64,000 nucleotides of DNA from Paenibacillus sp. PL91 (GTDB taxonomy: Bacteria > Bacillota > Bacilli > Paenibacillales > Paenibacillaceae). The notes under the pieces are model-generated. The model was not told the origin of the DNA. It did not search any database and saw nothing but the letters and a program-made list of their open reading frames with translations. This document shows, in pieces, positions 44,710-52,908 of this stretch. Positions within the stretch are counted from its first letter, which is position 1. Each line of letters opens with the position of its first letter. Both the position numbers and the translations under genes were made by a program. The stretch is taken from positions 1 to 64,000 of the forward strand of contig NZ_JABBYG020000007.1 of the NCBI RefSeq assembly GCF_012935325.2. The letters are read 5' to 3'.

Positions 44710-45429
44710 TTATTGCGGGTTTGTTGTCCAAATACCAGCTGTTTTGAGAAATACGCGATCTGGCAGCTTCAGCGCTGCTAGGACCAGCTCTGCAACATCC
44801 TCTGCTTGCATCATGCGGTCTTCGTCGCCGATTTTGAGACCGGCATTCGAAGCGAGCTCGGTGTTCACTGTACTTGGAGTCAAAGCGGTAACGCGAATGT
44901 TCGATTTGCGAACCTCCTGCATAAGCGCTTCGGTCAAGCCGATTACGGCGAATTTGGATGCGCAGTATGCGGAGCCGGTTGCAAAACCGCGCTCGCCTGC
45001 CGTCGAAGCGATGTTGATGATGCTTCCGCTGCTTTGCTCAAGCATCGTTGGAAGCGCGGCGCGAGTGACGTAATAGGTGCCCATTACATTTGTCTGAATG
45101 ATGCGCTCCCATTGCTCAGGATCCATATCCAGCACAGTGCCGAACGATGCGATTCCGGCGTTGTTGATCAGAATGTCAATAGAGCCTAGGCTATCCTTCA
45201 GAGCAGCAACTGCTTGATCGACATCCGATTTGACGGAAACATCCGCTTTGGCAATGACCACTTTTACGCCGTATTTGTTTGTAAGCTCAGCTTGCAAAGC
45301 CTCCAGATCGGAGCTTGTCCGAGCAACCAGACCAAGGTTTACGCCCTCTGCGGCGAGTGCGATTGCGACTGCTTTGCCGATTCCTTTTCCAGCACCTGTA
45401 ATGATAGCCGATCTATTTTTTAATTCCAC
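44710..45429 (-). CDS. Short-chain dehydrogenase/reductase (FabG-like)
   Basis: 239-residue SDR. Cofactor motif 'TGAGKGIGKAVAIA' is at residues 11-24, 'NNAG' is near 90, catalytic Ser is in 'INIASTAGE', and Tyr-x3-Lys is in 'SAYCASKFA' (about 154). An Arg in 'VARTSSD' after strand 2 suggests NADP(H) preference. It is often labelled 3-oxoacyl-ACP reductase, but no fatty-acid genes adjoin it. GTG 45429 follows GAGGAGAG. It is divergent from the HxlR-type gene, whose operator region may also control it. Confidence 0.88.
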   Translation of the reverse strand: MELKNRSAIITGAGKGIGKAVAIALAAEGVNLGLVARTSSDLEALQAELTNKYGVKVVIAKADVSVKSDVDQAVAALKDSLGSIDILINNAGIASFGTVLDMDPEQWERIIQTNVMGTYYVTRAALPTMLEQSSGSIINIASTAGERGFATGSAYCASKFAVIGLTEALMQEVRKSNIRVTALTPSTVNTELASNAGLKIGDEDRMMQAEDVAELVLAALKLPDRVFLKTAGIWTTNPQ

Positions 45430-45564
45430 GATAATCTCTCCTCTGCTTGAAGCTGGTTTCTTGATTCGTATGATAAGACATAGGTATGATATCCTTTTAA
45501 CAAGAAATCAAATACGTCATGTCTAATTATTATGATACATCACACTTATTACAAGTACCAACTT

Positions 45565-45599
45565 TTTAGTAAGATAGTATCAATTTTATACTAAAGGAG
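45565..45599 (+). promoter_or_regulatory. HxlR-type operator overlapping the ribosome site
   Basis: TAGTAT-N7-ATACTA (45575-45580 and 45588-45593) is a perfect inverted repeat inside a wider TTTAGTA...TACTAAA pair. It resembles the spaced TACT...AGTA sites of YodB/HxlR-family regulators. It abuts AAGGAG (45594-45599), so binding could block the hxlR-type gene's own expression. Confidence 0.7.
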
Positions 45600-45608
45600 T
45601 CGTTAACG

Positions 45609-45944
45609 TTGGGAGATCAGCATTTCAAAGAGACAGTAGAGCTTACCCTGAAAGTAATCGGCGGCAAATGGAAGCCGGTCATTCTTTGCCATTTAACCGA
45701 AGGGACGCATCGCTTTGGCGAGCTGAAACGAGAAATGCCGGCCATTACTCAAAAAATGCTTACGCAGCAGCTGCGCGAATTAGAGGATGACGCAATCATC
45801 GAACGGAAGGTTTATGTGCAGGTTCCCCCAAAGGTGGAATACTCATTGACGGGGTACGGAGCGACGGTGAAGGAGCTGCTTAACGTCATGTCGAAGTGGG
45901 GCGAGCAGCACCAGGAAAGGTATGCGAAGCAGCATCAAGAATGA
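45609..45944 (+). CDS. hxlR: HxlR-family transcriptional regulator
   Basis: 111-residue winged-helix protein. The family signature 'LKVIGGKWKPVILCHLTEGT' is at residues 14-33, followed by 'FGELKREMPAITQKMLTQQL' and 'VEYSLTGYG'. It starts at TTG 45609 with AAGGAG nine bases upstream. It precedes hxlA by 127 bp on the same strand; in B. subtilis hxlR is divergent from hxlAB and activates it in response to formaldehyde. It is also divergent from an SDR gene, which could be an additional or alternative target. The symbol is by context. Confidence 0.85.
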   Translation: MGDQHFKETVELTLKVIGGKWKPVILCHLTEGTHRFGELKREMPAITQKMLTQQLRELEDDAIIERKVYVQVPPKVEYSLTGYGATVKELLNVMSKWGEQHQERYAKQHQE

Positions 45945-45973
45945 ATGAAAACCTCCTCATAGTTCCCAAATGG

Positions 45974-46001
45974 GTACTACGTTACATCAAAGTGCGTACT
46001 A
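45974..46001 (+). promoter_or_regulatory. Direct repeats upstream of hxlA
   Basis: GTACTA occurs at 45974-45979 and 45996-46001, exactly 22 bp (two helical turns) apart. A TAGAAT -10-like box follows at 46023-46028. This suits an activator site for the HxlR-type protein; no good -35 box is visible, consistent with activation. Confidence 0.5.
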
Positions 46002-46071
46002 TTCTTTTTGACTATGAGTGTCTAGAATAGGGGTTGTTACTCAAACAAAACCTATGAGGAGTGAACGATAA

Positions 46072-46704
46072 ATGAAATTGCAATTAGCGTTAGACCTAGT
46101 TGATATTCAGGGAGCCATTGAAGTCGTAAAGCAAGTAGAGCCTTTTGTTGATGTTGTGGAAATTGGTACGCCGATCGTGATTAACGAGGGACTGCATGCG
46201 GTAAAGGCACTTAAGGAAGCTTTCCCTAACCTGACTGTGCTTGCTGATTTGAAGATCATGGATGCAGGCGGTTACGAGGTTATGAAGGCTTCTGAGGCCG
46301 GTGCGGATATCGTGACGATTCTTGGCGTTGCTGAGGATGCGAGCATCAAGGGCGCGGTAGAAGAGGCCAAAAAACAAGGGAAGCAAATTTTGGTCGATAT
46401 GATTGCCGTTAAAAATCTAGCGGAGCGCGCTGCACAGGTTGATTCGTTTGGCGTTGATTACATCTGCGTGCATACGGGCTACGATCTTCAAGCAGAAGGC
46501 CAAAACTCCTTCGAGGATCTTCGTACGATCAAAGCGGTTGTCAAAAATGCGAAAGTAGCCGTTGCCGGCGGAATCAAGCTAAGCACATTGCCTGAGGTCA
46601 TTGCTGTGGCTCCTGATCTTATCATTGTAGGCGGAGGAATTACCGGACAGGCTGACATCAAAGCAGCAGCATCTGAAATGCAGCAATTGATCAAGCAGGG
46701 TTAA
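46072..46704 (+). CDS. hxlA: 3-hexulose-6-phosphate synthase
   Basis: 210-residue aldolase of the orotidine-phosphate-decarboxylase-like fold. It condenses formaldehyde with ribulose 5-phosphate to give D-arabino-3-hexulose 6-phosphate. Family text includes 'KLQLALDLVDIQGA' at the N-terminus, 'VLADLKIMDAGGYE' (about 60-73, catalytic Asp-x-Lys-x2-Asp) and 'VGGGITGQADIKAAA' near the end for phosphate binding. ATG 46072 has GAGGAGTG upstream. The stop shares a base with the start of hxlB. The pair provides formaldehyde detoxification through the ribulose monophosphate pathway. Confidence 0.95.
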   Translation: MKLQLALDLVDIQGAIEVVKQVEPFVDVVEIGTPIVINEGLHAVKALKEAFPNLTVLADLKIMDAGGYEVMKASEAGADIVTILGVAEDASIKGAVEEAKKQGKQILVDMIAVKNLAERAAQVDSFGVDYICVHTGYDLQAEGQNSFEDLRTIKAVVKNAKVAVAGGIKLSTLPEVIAVAPDLIIVGGGITGQADIKAAASEMQQLIKQG

Positions 46705-47267
46705 TGATGATGTACAGCAATCATAACTTGGCTGCGATATTGCAGGAGCTGAACGTTGCTGCTGAACAGCTTGCGGAGGAGCAGCTAGAGCAATTAGCCG
46801 TTGCGATCGGCGCGGCTGGGCGCGTATTCGTAGCCGGAGCAGGCCGCTCCGGTCTGATGATGCGGGCGTTCGCCATGCGGCTCATGCATCTGGGGCTCGA
46901 TGTCTATGTCGTAGGCGAGACGGTCACCCGAAGCTTAGGCAAAGGGGATTTGCTTCTGATTGGCTCTGGTTCGGGCGAGACAAAATCGCTTGTGCCGATG
47001 GCGCAAAAGGCTCGAAGCCTTGAAGCGTCGGTAGGCGCATTGACGCTCTCTCCTTCCTCGACGATCGGCGGGCTGGCGGATATCGTGGTGAAGCTGCCGG
47101 GGGCGCCGAAGGACCGAGCGGATGAGGCAGCCTCGACGGTCCAGCCGATGGGCTCGCTGTTTGAGCAAATGCTGCTGCTCGTATGTGATGCCGTTATTCT
47201 GCGGCTGATGGAGAAGCGGGAGTTGAGCGGAAAGGCGATGTATGGCAATCATGCGAACTTGGAATAA
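46704..47267 (+). CDS. hxlB: 6-phospho-3-hexuloisomerase
   Basis: 187-residue SIS-domain isomerase that turns hexulose 6-phosphate into fructose 6-phosphate. Signatures are 'VFVAGAGRSGLMMRAFAMRL' (about 36-55), 'LLIGSGSGETKSL' near 80 and 'PMGSLFEQMLLLVCD' near 147. The start is ambiguous among ATG 46704, 46707 and 46710; the gene overlaps or abuts hxlA. It ends before a strong terminator. Confidence 0.95.
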   Translation: MMMYSNHNLAAILQELNVAAEQLAEEQLEQLAVAIGAAGRVFVAGAGRSGLMMRAFAMRLMHLGLDVYVVGETVTRSLGKGDLLLIGSGSGETKSLVPMAQKARSLEASVGALTLSPSSTIGGLADIVVKLPGAPKDRADEAASTVQPMGSLFEQMLLLVCDAVILRLMEKRELSGKAMYGNHANLE

Positions 47268-47281
47268 TCGATATACGATGC

Positions 47282-47332
47282 AAAAGAGAGGGTTTCTTGG
47301 TCATAATTGATCATGGAATCCTCTCTTTTTTT
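47282..47332 (+). terminator. Terminator of the hxlAB transcript
   Basis: An AAGAGAGG...CCTCTCTT outer stem with a long imperfect inner stem is followed by a T7 run. Confidence 0.92.
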
Positions 47333-47500
47333 CGTTGCCACACGTAAACGGGCTGGGCGAGGATCTGGTGGCGAATTGTTGTTGGCCGAAATGTCATAAT
47401 TTGTGTTATTATCAGAGAGGAAAAGGCTTTGTGTGAAAATGAAGGATTCTATTTTTTGATTGGTGCAATCGTTTGCGCGAGTCATGAAGGAGGAAGCAGC

Positions 47501-48211
47501 CTGTATCAAACTTATATCTTTGATTTATATGGTACATTAATCGATATTCAGACGGATGAGGAAAGTCCGCAGCTCTGGAAGAGCATGGCTTTATACTTTC
47601 GCTACAACGGCATGAGTGTATCGAATAAAGCGCTTCAAGCGCTTGTACTAAGCGAAATCAAGCTTCATATAGAAGAAGGCCGGAAGCAATACGAATTCCC
47701 CGACTTCGTCATGGAGGAAGTGCTCGCTGACGTAGTGCGAAAGCTGAAAGGAAATGCCAATGAGGCATGGCTGCAGGAAGCGGTACGTTGGTTCCGTATT
47801 TTGTCGATGCGCAAGCTGGCGCTTTATGACGGAGCCATTGATGTTCTTGCAGGCTTGAAAAACAAAGGCAAAAGCATTTATCTCTTATCCAATGGACAAA
47901 AAACGTTTATTGAGATGGAGCTGAAATCGCTAGGTATTTGTGATTACTTTGATGGAATAGCGATATCATCGGTAGCGCGCGTTTGTAAGCCTGATTCTCT
48001 TTTCTATGCGTACTTAAGCGGGAAGCATCAGGCTGATCTCTCTTCAGCGCTAATGATTGGAAACGATCCCCGTACGGATATGGAAGGCGCGCGCCGCGCT
48101 GGCATCGACGGCTGTTACCTTCATACGGAAACCTCGCCAGCCAATATGGCGGTAGACAGCAAATGGCGCATATGCGACGGCGACCTGCGCAAGATTCCCG
48201 GCTGGCGATAG
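47501..48211 (+). CDS. HAD-family hydrolase, probable CTG start
   Basis: About 236 residues. HAD motif I is 'FDLYGTLIDI' at residues 6-15; motif II is 'YLLSNGQ' near 130; Lys motif III is in 'RVCKPDSLFYAYLS'; motif IV is 'MIGNDPRTDMEGARRAG'. It is a cytoplasmic phosphatase of the YjjG/phosphoglycolate-like class with unknown substrate. The only well-placed ribosome site, AAGGAGG (47487-47493), is seven bases before a CTG at 47501, and the protein family begins just there (L-Y-Q-T-Y-I-F-D). The frame remains open upstream to 47429 but lacks family-like text. Confidence 0.85.
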   Translation: MYQTYIFDLYGTLIDIQTDEESPQLWKSMALYFRYNGMSVSNKALQALVLSEIKLHIEEGRKQYEFPDFVMEEVLADVVRKLKGNANEAWLQEAVRWFRILSMRKLALYDGAIDVLAGLKNKGKSIYLLSNGQKTFIEMELKSLGICDYFDGIAISSVARVCKPDSLFYAYLSGKHQADLSSALMIGNDPRTDMEGARRAGIDGCYLHTETSPANMAVDSKWRICDGDLRKIPGWR

Positions 48212-48228
48212 AAGGACAGGCTGAATAG

Positions 48229-48324
48229 CATGAAGCTGCATTGCAGCAAGATAGATAACCAACCAGCATGACATGAAGATGCATTGCAGCAAGCTTGATA
48301 ACCAAACAACACGGCATGAAGCTC
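48229..48324. repeat. 43-bp minisatellite, about 2.2 copies
   Basis: Copies start at 48229, 48272 and 48315 (partial), each opening with CATGAAG and the first two sharing TGCATTGCAGCAAG and TGATAACCAA/AGATAACCAA blocks. The inner TGCATTGCA / TGCAATGCA pairing gives each unit a small palindrome. It is noncoding and lies between the HAD gene and the convergent PucR gene. Confidence 0.85.
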
Positions 48325-48407
48325 CCTTAATCAAGCTAAAGTGAAGGTAAGCTTACCCTAACACACCAATAAACTTGCATGGAATCAGCCCCGCGCGTCA
48401 ATGTAAG

Positions 48408-50108
48408 TTACAGCCCCAGTAAGCCCGTTTCACGGTGAATGGAGTCGCTTTTGCCCACTCGCAAGAGAGGCTCGATAGCAAAGGCGATGCGGAAGCGAAG
48501 GCTTTCAACCGGATCTTTGAGCTTAATGCCCATCAGCTTCTCGCATTTATCGAGCCGATAGATAACCGTATTGCGGTGTACAAAAAGCTGCTTGGACGTC
48601 TCAACGAGCTGGCACTGCGTATCATAAAATACATTCAGCGTACGCATCAGCTCCTTTTGCTCGTTTTCCTCCGCCCAAGAGAAGCATTGGAACGTCTCCT
48701 CGTAAAACTGCTTCAGCTCGTCATAAGGAATCATCCGAAAAAGATAGCTGATATCTTTGGATTGATACGATTGAACAAACCTCGTTTTTTTCATTTGATA
48801 GCCGATTTGCAGCGCTTTGACAGCCTCATTGTAGGAGAGCCCGATGTCGAGCACATTCGTTACGGGATTGCCGATGCCAAGCGAAATGCTGAGCTGGGAT
48901 TGCTCATGCAGCTGCAGCGTCATAGCAGCCAGCTGCTTCAGAAATACGGTCTCCTCCCACTTTGACTCCTGAATGAACAAGAGCATGCCGAACAAATCAT
49001 TTTTCGTAAACATGACAAAGTCTACGCCGAGCAACAGGAACTGGCGCTTAATCAGCTCATATTGCACGTCGCGCTCGGAAATCAGCCGCTCTTCGGAAGA
49101 CGCAGCGTTTTTTGCCATGCCTGCTGATAGTCCGATTTGCTCGTCTTTGCGCGCAGCTATGAGCAGCCATGTGCCCTGCGGCTTGAGACCGTACTTTTTG
49201 CCGCGATGGAGCGCTTCCTGCTCAGAGCCGATAAAGCCGTCGATCAAATCCGAGAAAAACTCGTTTTTGTACCGTCGCGACCGCTCCTTCACCGCCTGCC
49301 GCTTCGTCATCTCCATCCCAATGACGTTGGATGCCTGCTCAAGCGTTAAGCCGTACTGGTTGGAAGCCGCCTGCTTGGGCTGGAAGGCAATCAGGTATCC
49401 CTCGTGCCGGTAGGTGAAGATCGGATACAGCTCAATATGGCGATATTTGCGAAGCGCGGGATCTAGCAAGCAGAGCTGAACTGGCGCTTGCATGGCGGGG
49501 ATACCGCGTAACACCGACTCGGCAGCAGAGATGAGCGATTGCATGCTTGGCTGCTTGAAGTGGTGAGAGTAGGCGGTAGCCTGCAGCTTACTGCTTAACA
49601 GCAAAATGGGTGAGGACAGCAGCTGCGTCAGCGCGGTAATGATCTCCGGAATGCCGTTTCCTTTCATAATCATGGCCGAAAACTGCTTGTGGATCGTGAG
49701 CGAGTACTGCAATTCATCATTTTTGTTGTCCAAAATTATGCTTGTCGAACGCTGCAAAATTTCCCCGAGCGAATGCTCCACCGAAGAAATTTCGATAATC
49801 GGAAAATGAATCCGATTCGCCTCATCTATTACCTCCTGCGGAATGTCGAGCGCAAATCGTTTGGTTTTGACCGCTAGCCCTGAGCATTTGAGCTGGTCCA
49901 TCTTGGTCATAAGCTCGAGCAGCGTCTCCGGCTTCTCCTTCATAAAATAGCCGTTCGTGAGCAGCAGCTCGCCCGGCCGCAAGAAATGAATGATATCGGG
50001 CGCATCCATAATGTTGACGGTTTGAACGGTACGTGATAATCCGCTGTGGCCTGCGATCATTTGCGATTTGGCAAATATGGGGTTGGAAAGCAATTGCTCG
50101 AGCAGCAT
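48408..50108 (-). CDS. PucR-family transcriptional regulator
   Basis: 566-residue regulator. The N-terminal PucR domain ('IMDAPDIIHFLRPGELLLTNGYF', about 33-55; core FLRPGELLLTNGY) is followed by a GGDEF-like middle region and the C-terminal PucR helix-turn-helix with 'LFVHRNTVIYRLDKCEKLMG' near 520. ATG 50108 has GAGGTGATG upstream. It is divergent from the amidohydrolase/ABC operon, with a 16-bp palindrome in between. PucR proteins of Bacillus control purine and other nitrogen catabolism, so this one likely senses the substrate of the adjoining operon. Confidence 0.92.
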   Translation of the reverse strand: MLLEQLLSNPIFAKSQMIAGHSGLSRTVQTVNIMDAPDIIHFLRPGELLLTNGYFMKEKPETLLELMTKMDQLKCSGLAVKTKRFALDIPQEVIDEANRIHFPIIEISSVEHSLGEILQRSTSIILDNKNDELQYSLTIHKQFSAMIMKGNGIPEIITALTQLLSSPILLLSSKLQATAYSHHFKQPSMQSLISAAESVLRGIPAMQAPVQLCLLDPALRKYRHIELYPIFTYRHEGYLIAFQPKQAASNQYGLTLEQASNVIGMEMTKRQAVKERSRRYKNEFFSDLIDGFIGSEQEALHRGKKYGLKPQGTWLLIAARKDEQIGLSAGMAKNAASSEERLISERDVQYELIKRQFLLLGVDFVMFTKNDLFGMLLFIQESKWEETVFLKQLAAMTLQLHEQSQLSISLGIGNPVTNVLDIGLSYNEAVKALQIGYQMKKTRFVQSYQSKDISYLFRMIPYDELKQFYEETFQCFSWAEENEQKELMRTLNVFYDTQCQLVETSKQLFVHRNTVIYRLDKCEKLMGIKLKDPVESLRFRIAFAIEPLLRVGKSDSIHRETGLLGL

Positions 50109-50271
50109 GTAAGTTCATCACCTCATTCTTATTAATGATATAAAAACTAACACCAAAAAAGGCTGTTGTAAAGAGTATGCTGGACGAATGATCCAAATGT
50201 CATATGAACCTTTGGACGTATTGAACAATGACAGCGAGCGCGCGAGAAGCTATGATTTTTTTAAGTGAATC

Positions 50272-50287
50272 AATGTTAACTAACATT
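50272..50287. promoter_or_regulatory. Palindrome AATGTTAACTAACATT, candidate PucR operator
   Basis: Perfect arms AATGTTA and TAACATT around AC, in the 258-bp divergent region, about 80 bp upstream of the amidohydrolase start. It is the only strong dyad noticed there. Confidence 0.55.
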
Positions 50288-50366
50288 ACATAAAAGCGAA
50301 GGTTAAGCGGATTAGCAGACTTCGTCCTAAGTTGAACATCAAAATGCGTAATCAGAGGTGAGAGCA

Positions 50367-51608
50367 TTGCTGGATTTACTTCTTACACAGGTGCGGCTGC
50401 AAAAGGAAACAAGGCTTATGGATGTAGGGATAAGGCAGGGGATGATCGTCTACTTAGCGCCGAGCGGCGGCGCGGATGTGCCAGAAGCGTTAATGGTTGA
50501 GCAAGGCTATGAAGGGATGCTGCTGCCGGGCTTCGTGGAGCCGCATATTCATCTGGAGAAGGCATATCTCCTCTCGCGGATGGAGCAGGAGGCGGCATCC
50601 TTGCAGGACGCCATTCAAATGACCGCCGATATGAAGCATGGCTTCACGAAAGAGGACATGGCAGCACGTTCCATGGCGGTCATCCGTGAAGCGGTACGCT
50701 GCGGGGTTACTCATATGCGCTGTCACGCGGAGGTTGATCCGATTTTGGGCTTGTCCGCGTTCGAGGCTGCTATGGAACTGAAGGAGAAGGTGAAGCATGC
50801 GCTTGATTTGCAAATTGTCGTATTCCCACAGGAGGGCATAAGCAAAAGCCCCGGTACAGCTGAGCTCATGGAGGAGGCAATGCGGCTTGGCGGCGATGTG
50901 GTAGGCGGCATTACGTATCAGGACTCTGACTTGGACGCGCATTTGCAGTTCGTGTTCGATCTGGCGGAAAAATACGGCAAGCCTATCGATTTGCACGCTG
51001 ATTTCTCTGATAACCCCGAGCAGCTTGCAATTAGCGACATCGCAAGCAGAACGATTGCGGCAGGCATGCAGGGGCTTGTATCGGCGGGCCATGTGACCTC
51101 CTTAGGATCGCTCGAACGGGGGCAAGCGGTTAAGGTAGCCGAGCTGATTAAGGAGGCCGGCCTTCATATTATGAGCCTGCCTGCTACCGATTTGTACATT
51201 AACGGCAGAGGCGACCAAGAGAAGCAGCGGCGTGGGCTCACGCCGATCTGCCTGCTGCGGGAGAAAGGCGTGAACGTTGTCATCGGCGTCAACAATGTGC
51301 GCAACCCGTTTACGCCGTTTGGCAAAGCTGATCCGCTCGAGACCGCTTGGCTGCTCGCAGTTACCGCTTATATGGGCGGAGAAGCCGATGCTCGCCATTT
51401 GATAGAGATGGTGACCGGTGGGGCTGCAAGAGCGCTTGGCATACAACAATATGGACTGCAAATAGGAGCGCAAGCGGATATGGTGCTGTTCTCGGTGCCG
51501 ACCGAGCGAGACATTCTGCTTGATAAGCCGGAGCAAAGAACGGTATGGAAGCACGGGGTTAAAGTAGCGGAGACGCGTGTTGCGGGCAGCTTGCAAGGGC
51601 TTTTATAA
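50367..51608 (+). CDS. Cytosine-deaminase-like amidohydrolase A (atypical metal site)
   Basis: About 413 residues, amidohydrolase superfamily. His-x-His is in 'VEPHIHLEKAYL' (about 55), further sites are 'HMRCHAEVDP', 'IDLHADFSD' (about 210) and 'SAGHVTSLG'. Where cytosine deaminase has Gly-His-Asp-Asp followed by Asp-Pro-Trp, this protein reads 'GVNNVRNPFTPFG', so the expected metal-binding Asp is Asn. It is cytoplasmic. TTG 50367 is preferred (AGAGGTGA upstream); GTG 50358 overlaps the site. It is first in an operon with a Liv-type importer and a second amidohydrolase. Substrate unknown. Confidence 0.85.
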   Translation: MLDLLLTQVRLQKETRLMDVGIRQGMIVYLAPSGGADVPEALMVEQGYEGMLLPGFVEPHIHLEKAYLLSRMEQEAASLQDAIQMTADMKHGFTKEDMAARSMAVIREAVRCGVTHMRCHAEVDPILGLSAFEAAMELKEKVKHALDLQIVVFPQEGISKSPGTAELMEEAMRLGGDVVGGITYQDSDLDAHLQFVFDLAEKYGKPIDLHADFSDNPEQLAISDIASRTIAAGMQGLVSAGHVTSLGSLERGQAVKVAELIKEAGLHIMSLPATDLYINGRGDQEKQRRGLTPICLLREKGVNVVIGVNNVRNPFTPFGKADPLETAWLLAVTAYMGGEADARHLIEMVTGGAARALGIQQYGLQIGAQADMVLFSVPTERDILLDKPEQRTVWKHGVKVAETRVAGSLQGLL

Positions 51609-51636
51609 AAGACCATATAGAGGAGTGGGTTTTGGG

Positions 51637-52881
51637 ATGAAAAAGCTATCAGGTAAAAAATGGACGTTAGGTTTGCTGGTTGTTGTCATGACGTGGGTAT
51701 TGGCTGCTTGCGGCGGCGGTGCCAATGATTCGAAGGAGGCGGCTGCGAATGCGACTGCCGCAAGCGAGGGAGCGGAAAGCAAAGAACCGATTCTGATCGG
51801 GATGTCGACGGAAGCGACAGGCGATAATGCGATGAACTCGGTCAACCTATACCAAGGCGTTCAGGTGGCGGTTGATCAAGTGAATGCCAAAGGCGGCATC
51901 GACGGCCGTCTAGTCGAGCTTGTCGTACGCGATACGGAGCAAAATCCGACGCGCGGCATCAGCATCATTCGTGATTTTAGCCAGAAGGAAAAAGTGCTTG
52001 CCGCAATCGGGGGCTTTCACAGTACGGTCATGCTGGCGCAATCACCAATCATTATGGAAGAGAAGTTCCCGTTCATGGTTGCAACCTCCAACGTTCCGGC
52101 ATCAGTGGAGTCCGGCATGCCTTGGACGTTCGGCGTACGGATGAACGCGAACATTACGGCGGAATATGCGGTTAAGTTCATCAAAGAGCATTTTAAAACG
52201 ACAAACATTGCGGTACTGCATGAAAATGGCGGGTATGGCAAAGGCGCTGCAGCGGCGATGACAAAAGTGCTCGAGGCGGAAGGGCTGAAGCCGGTAGCCG
52301 TCGAGTCGTTCGACAATGCGAAGGACAAAGATATGACGGCACAGGTGAATCGCGCGAAAGAAGCGGGAGCAGAGGTCATTTATTTGTTCGGCCAAGGCGC
52401 AGCGAATGGCTACGTGCTGCAAGCGATGGATAAGCTCGGCTGGAAGGTGCCGATTGTCGGCGAGAACGGCATGGCGAACAAAGGCGCTCAGGAGGTAGGC
52501 AAGGAGCTGGCGGAAGGCACGTATGCGATTCAAACGGCTAATTTCAACGTGGATCAAACGCGCGAGGCGGCGAAGGTATTTTTGGCAGACTTTACGGCGA
52601 AATTCGGACATATTCCTACGACCTTCGCATCTGCGGCACAAGGCTATGACGGCGCGATGATGCTGTTCCAAGCGATTGAGAAAGCGGGCCTCAGCGGCGA
52701 TTTGGCGAAGGATCGCGAGGCGATTAAAAATACGCTGGAGACGGATCTGGGTACGTACAGCGGCGTCATTAAGGATTGGGAGCAAGCGTTCACGCCTGAA
52801 AATCACGATGCGGTTGATGTGAACTCGTACCTCATGTGCGTATGGAAGGACGGCAAGCTCGTTATTTCCGACAAGCAATAA
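51637..52881 (+). CDS. Branched-chain-amino-acid-type ABC transporter binding lipoprotein
   Basis: 414-residue type-1 periplasmic-binding protein of the LivJ class with lipobox 'VLAAC' and an Ala/Asn/Ser tether. The mature domain begins 'ILIGMSTEATGDNA' and contains 'GGIDGRLVELVVRDTEQNP', the standard Receptor_ligand text. ATG 51637 starts the signal peptide; the open frame extends into the upstream gene but has no ribosome site there. The LivJ class binds amino acids, amides, urea and aromatic acids, so the real ligand is set by the flanking amidohydrolases rather than by the family name. Confidence 0.9.
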   Translation: MKKLSGKKWTLGLLVVVMTWVLAACGGGANDSKEAAANATAASEGAESKEPILIGMSTEATGDNAMNSVNLYQGVQVAVDQVNAKGGIDGRLVELVVRDTEQNPTRGISIIRDFSQKEKVLAAIGGFHSTVMLAQSPIIMEEKFPFMVATSNVPASVESGMPWTFGVRMNANITAEYAVKFIKEHFKTTNIAVLHENGGYGKGAAAAMTKVLEAEGLKPVAVESFDNAKDKDMTAQVNRAKEAGAEVIYLFGQGAANGYVLQAMDKLGWKVPIVGENGMANKGAQEVGKELAEGTYAIQTANFNVDQTREAAKVFLADFTAKFGHIPTTFASAAQGYDGAMMLFQAIEKAGLSGDLAKDREAIKNTLETDLGTYSGVIKDWEQAFTPENHDAVDVNSYLMCVWKDGKLVISDKQ

Positions 52882-52908
52882 GTCACATTAAAGGAAAGAG
52901 GGATGGAC

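Noticed and set aside
48229..48324. CRISPR remnant
   Set aside because: The whole 43-bp unit repeats head to tail; there is no repeat/spacer alternation.
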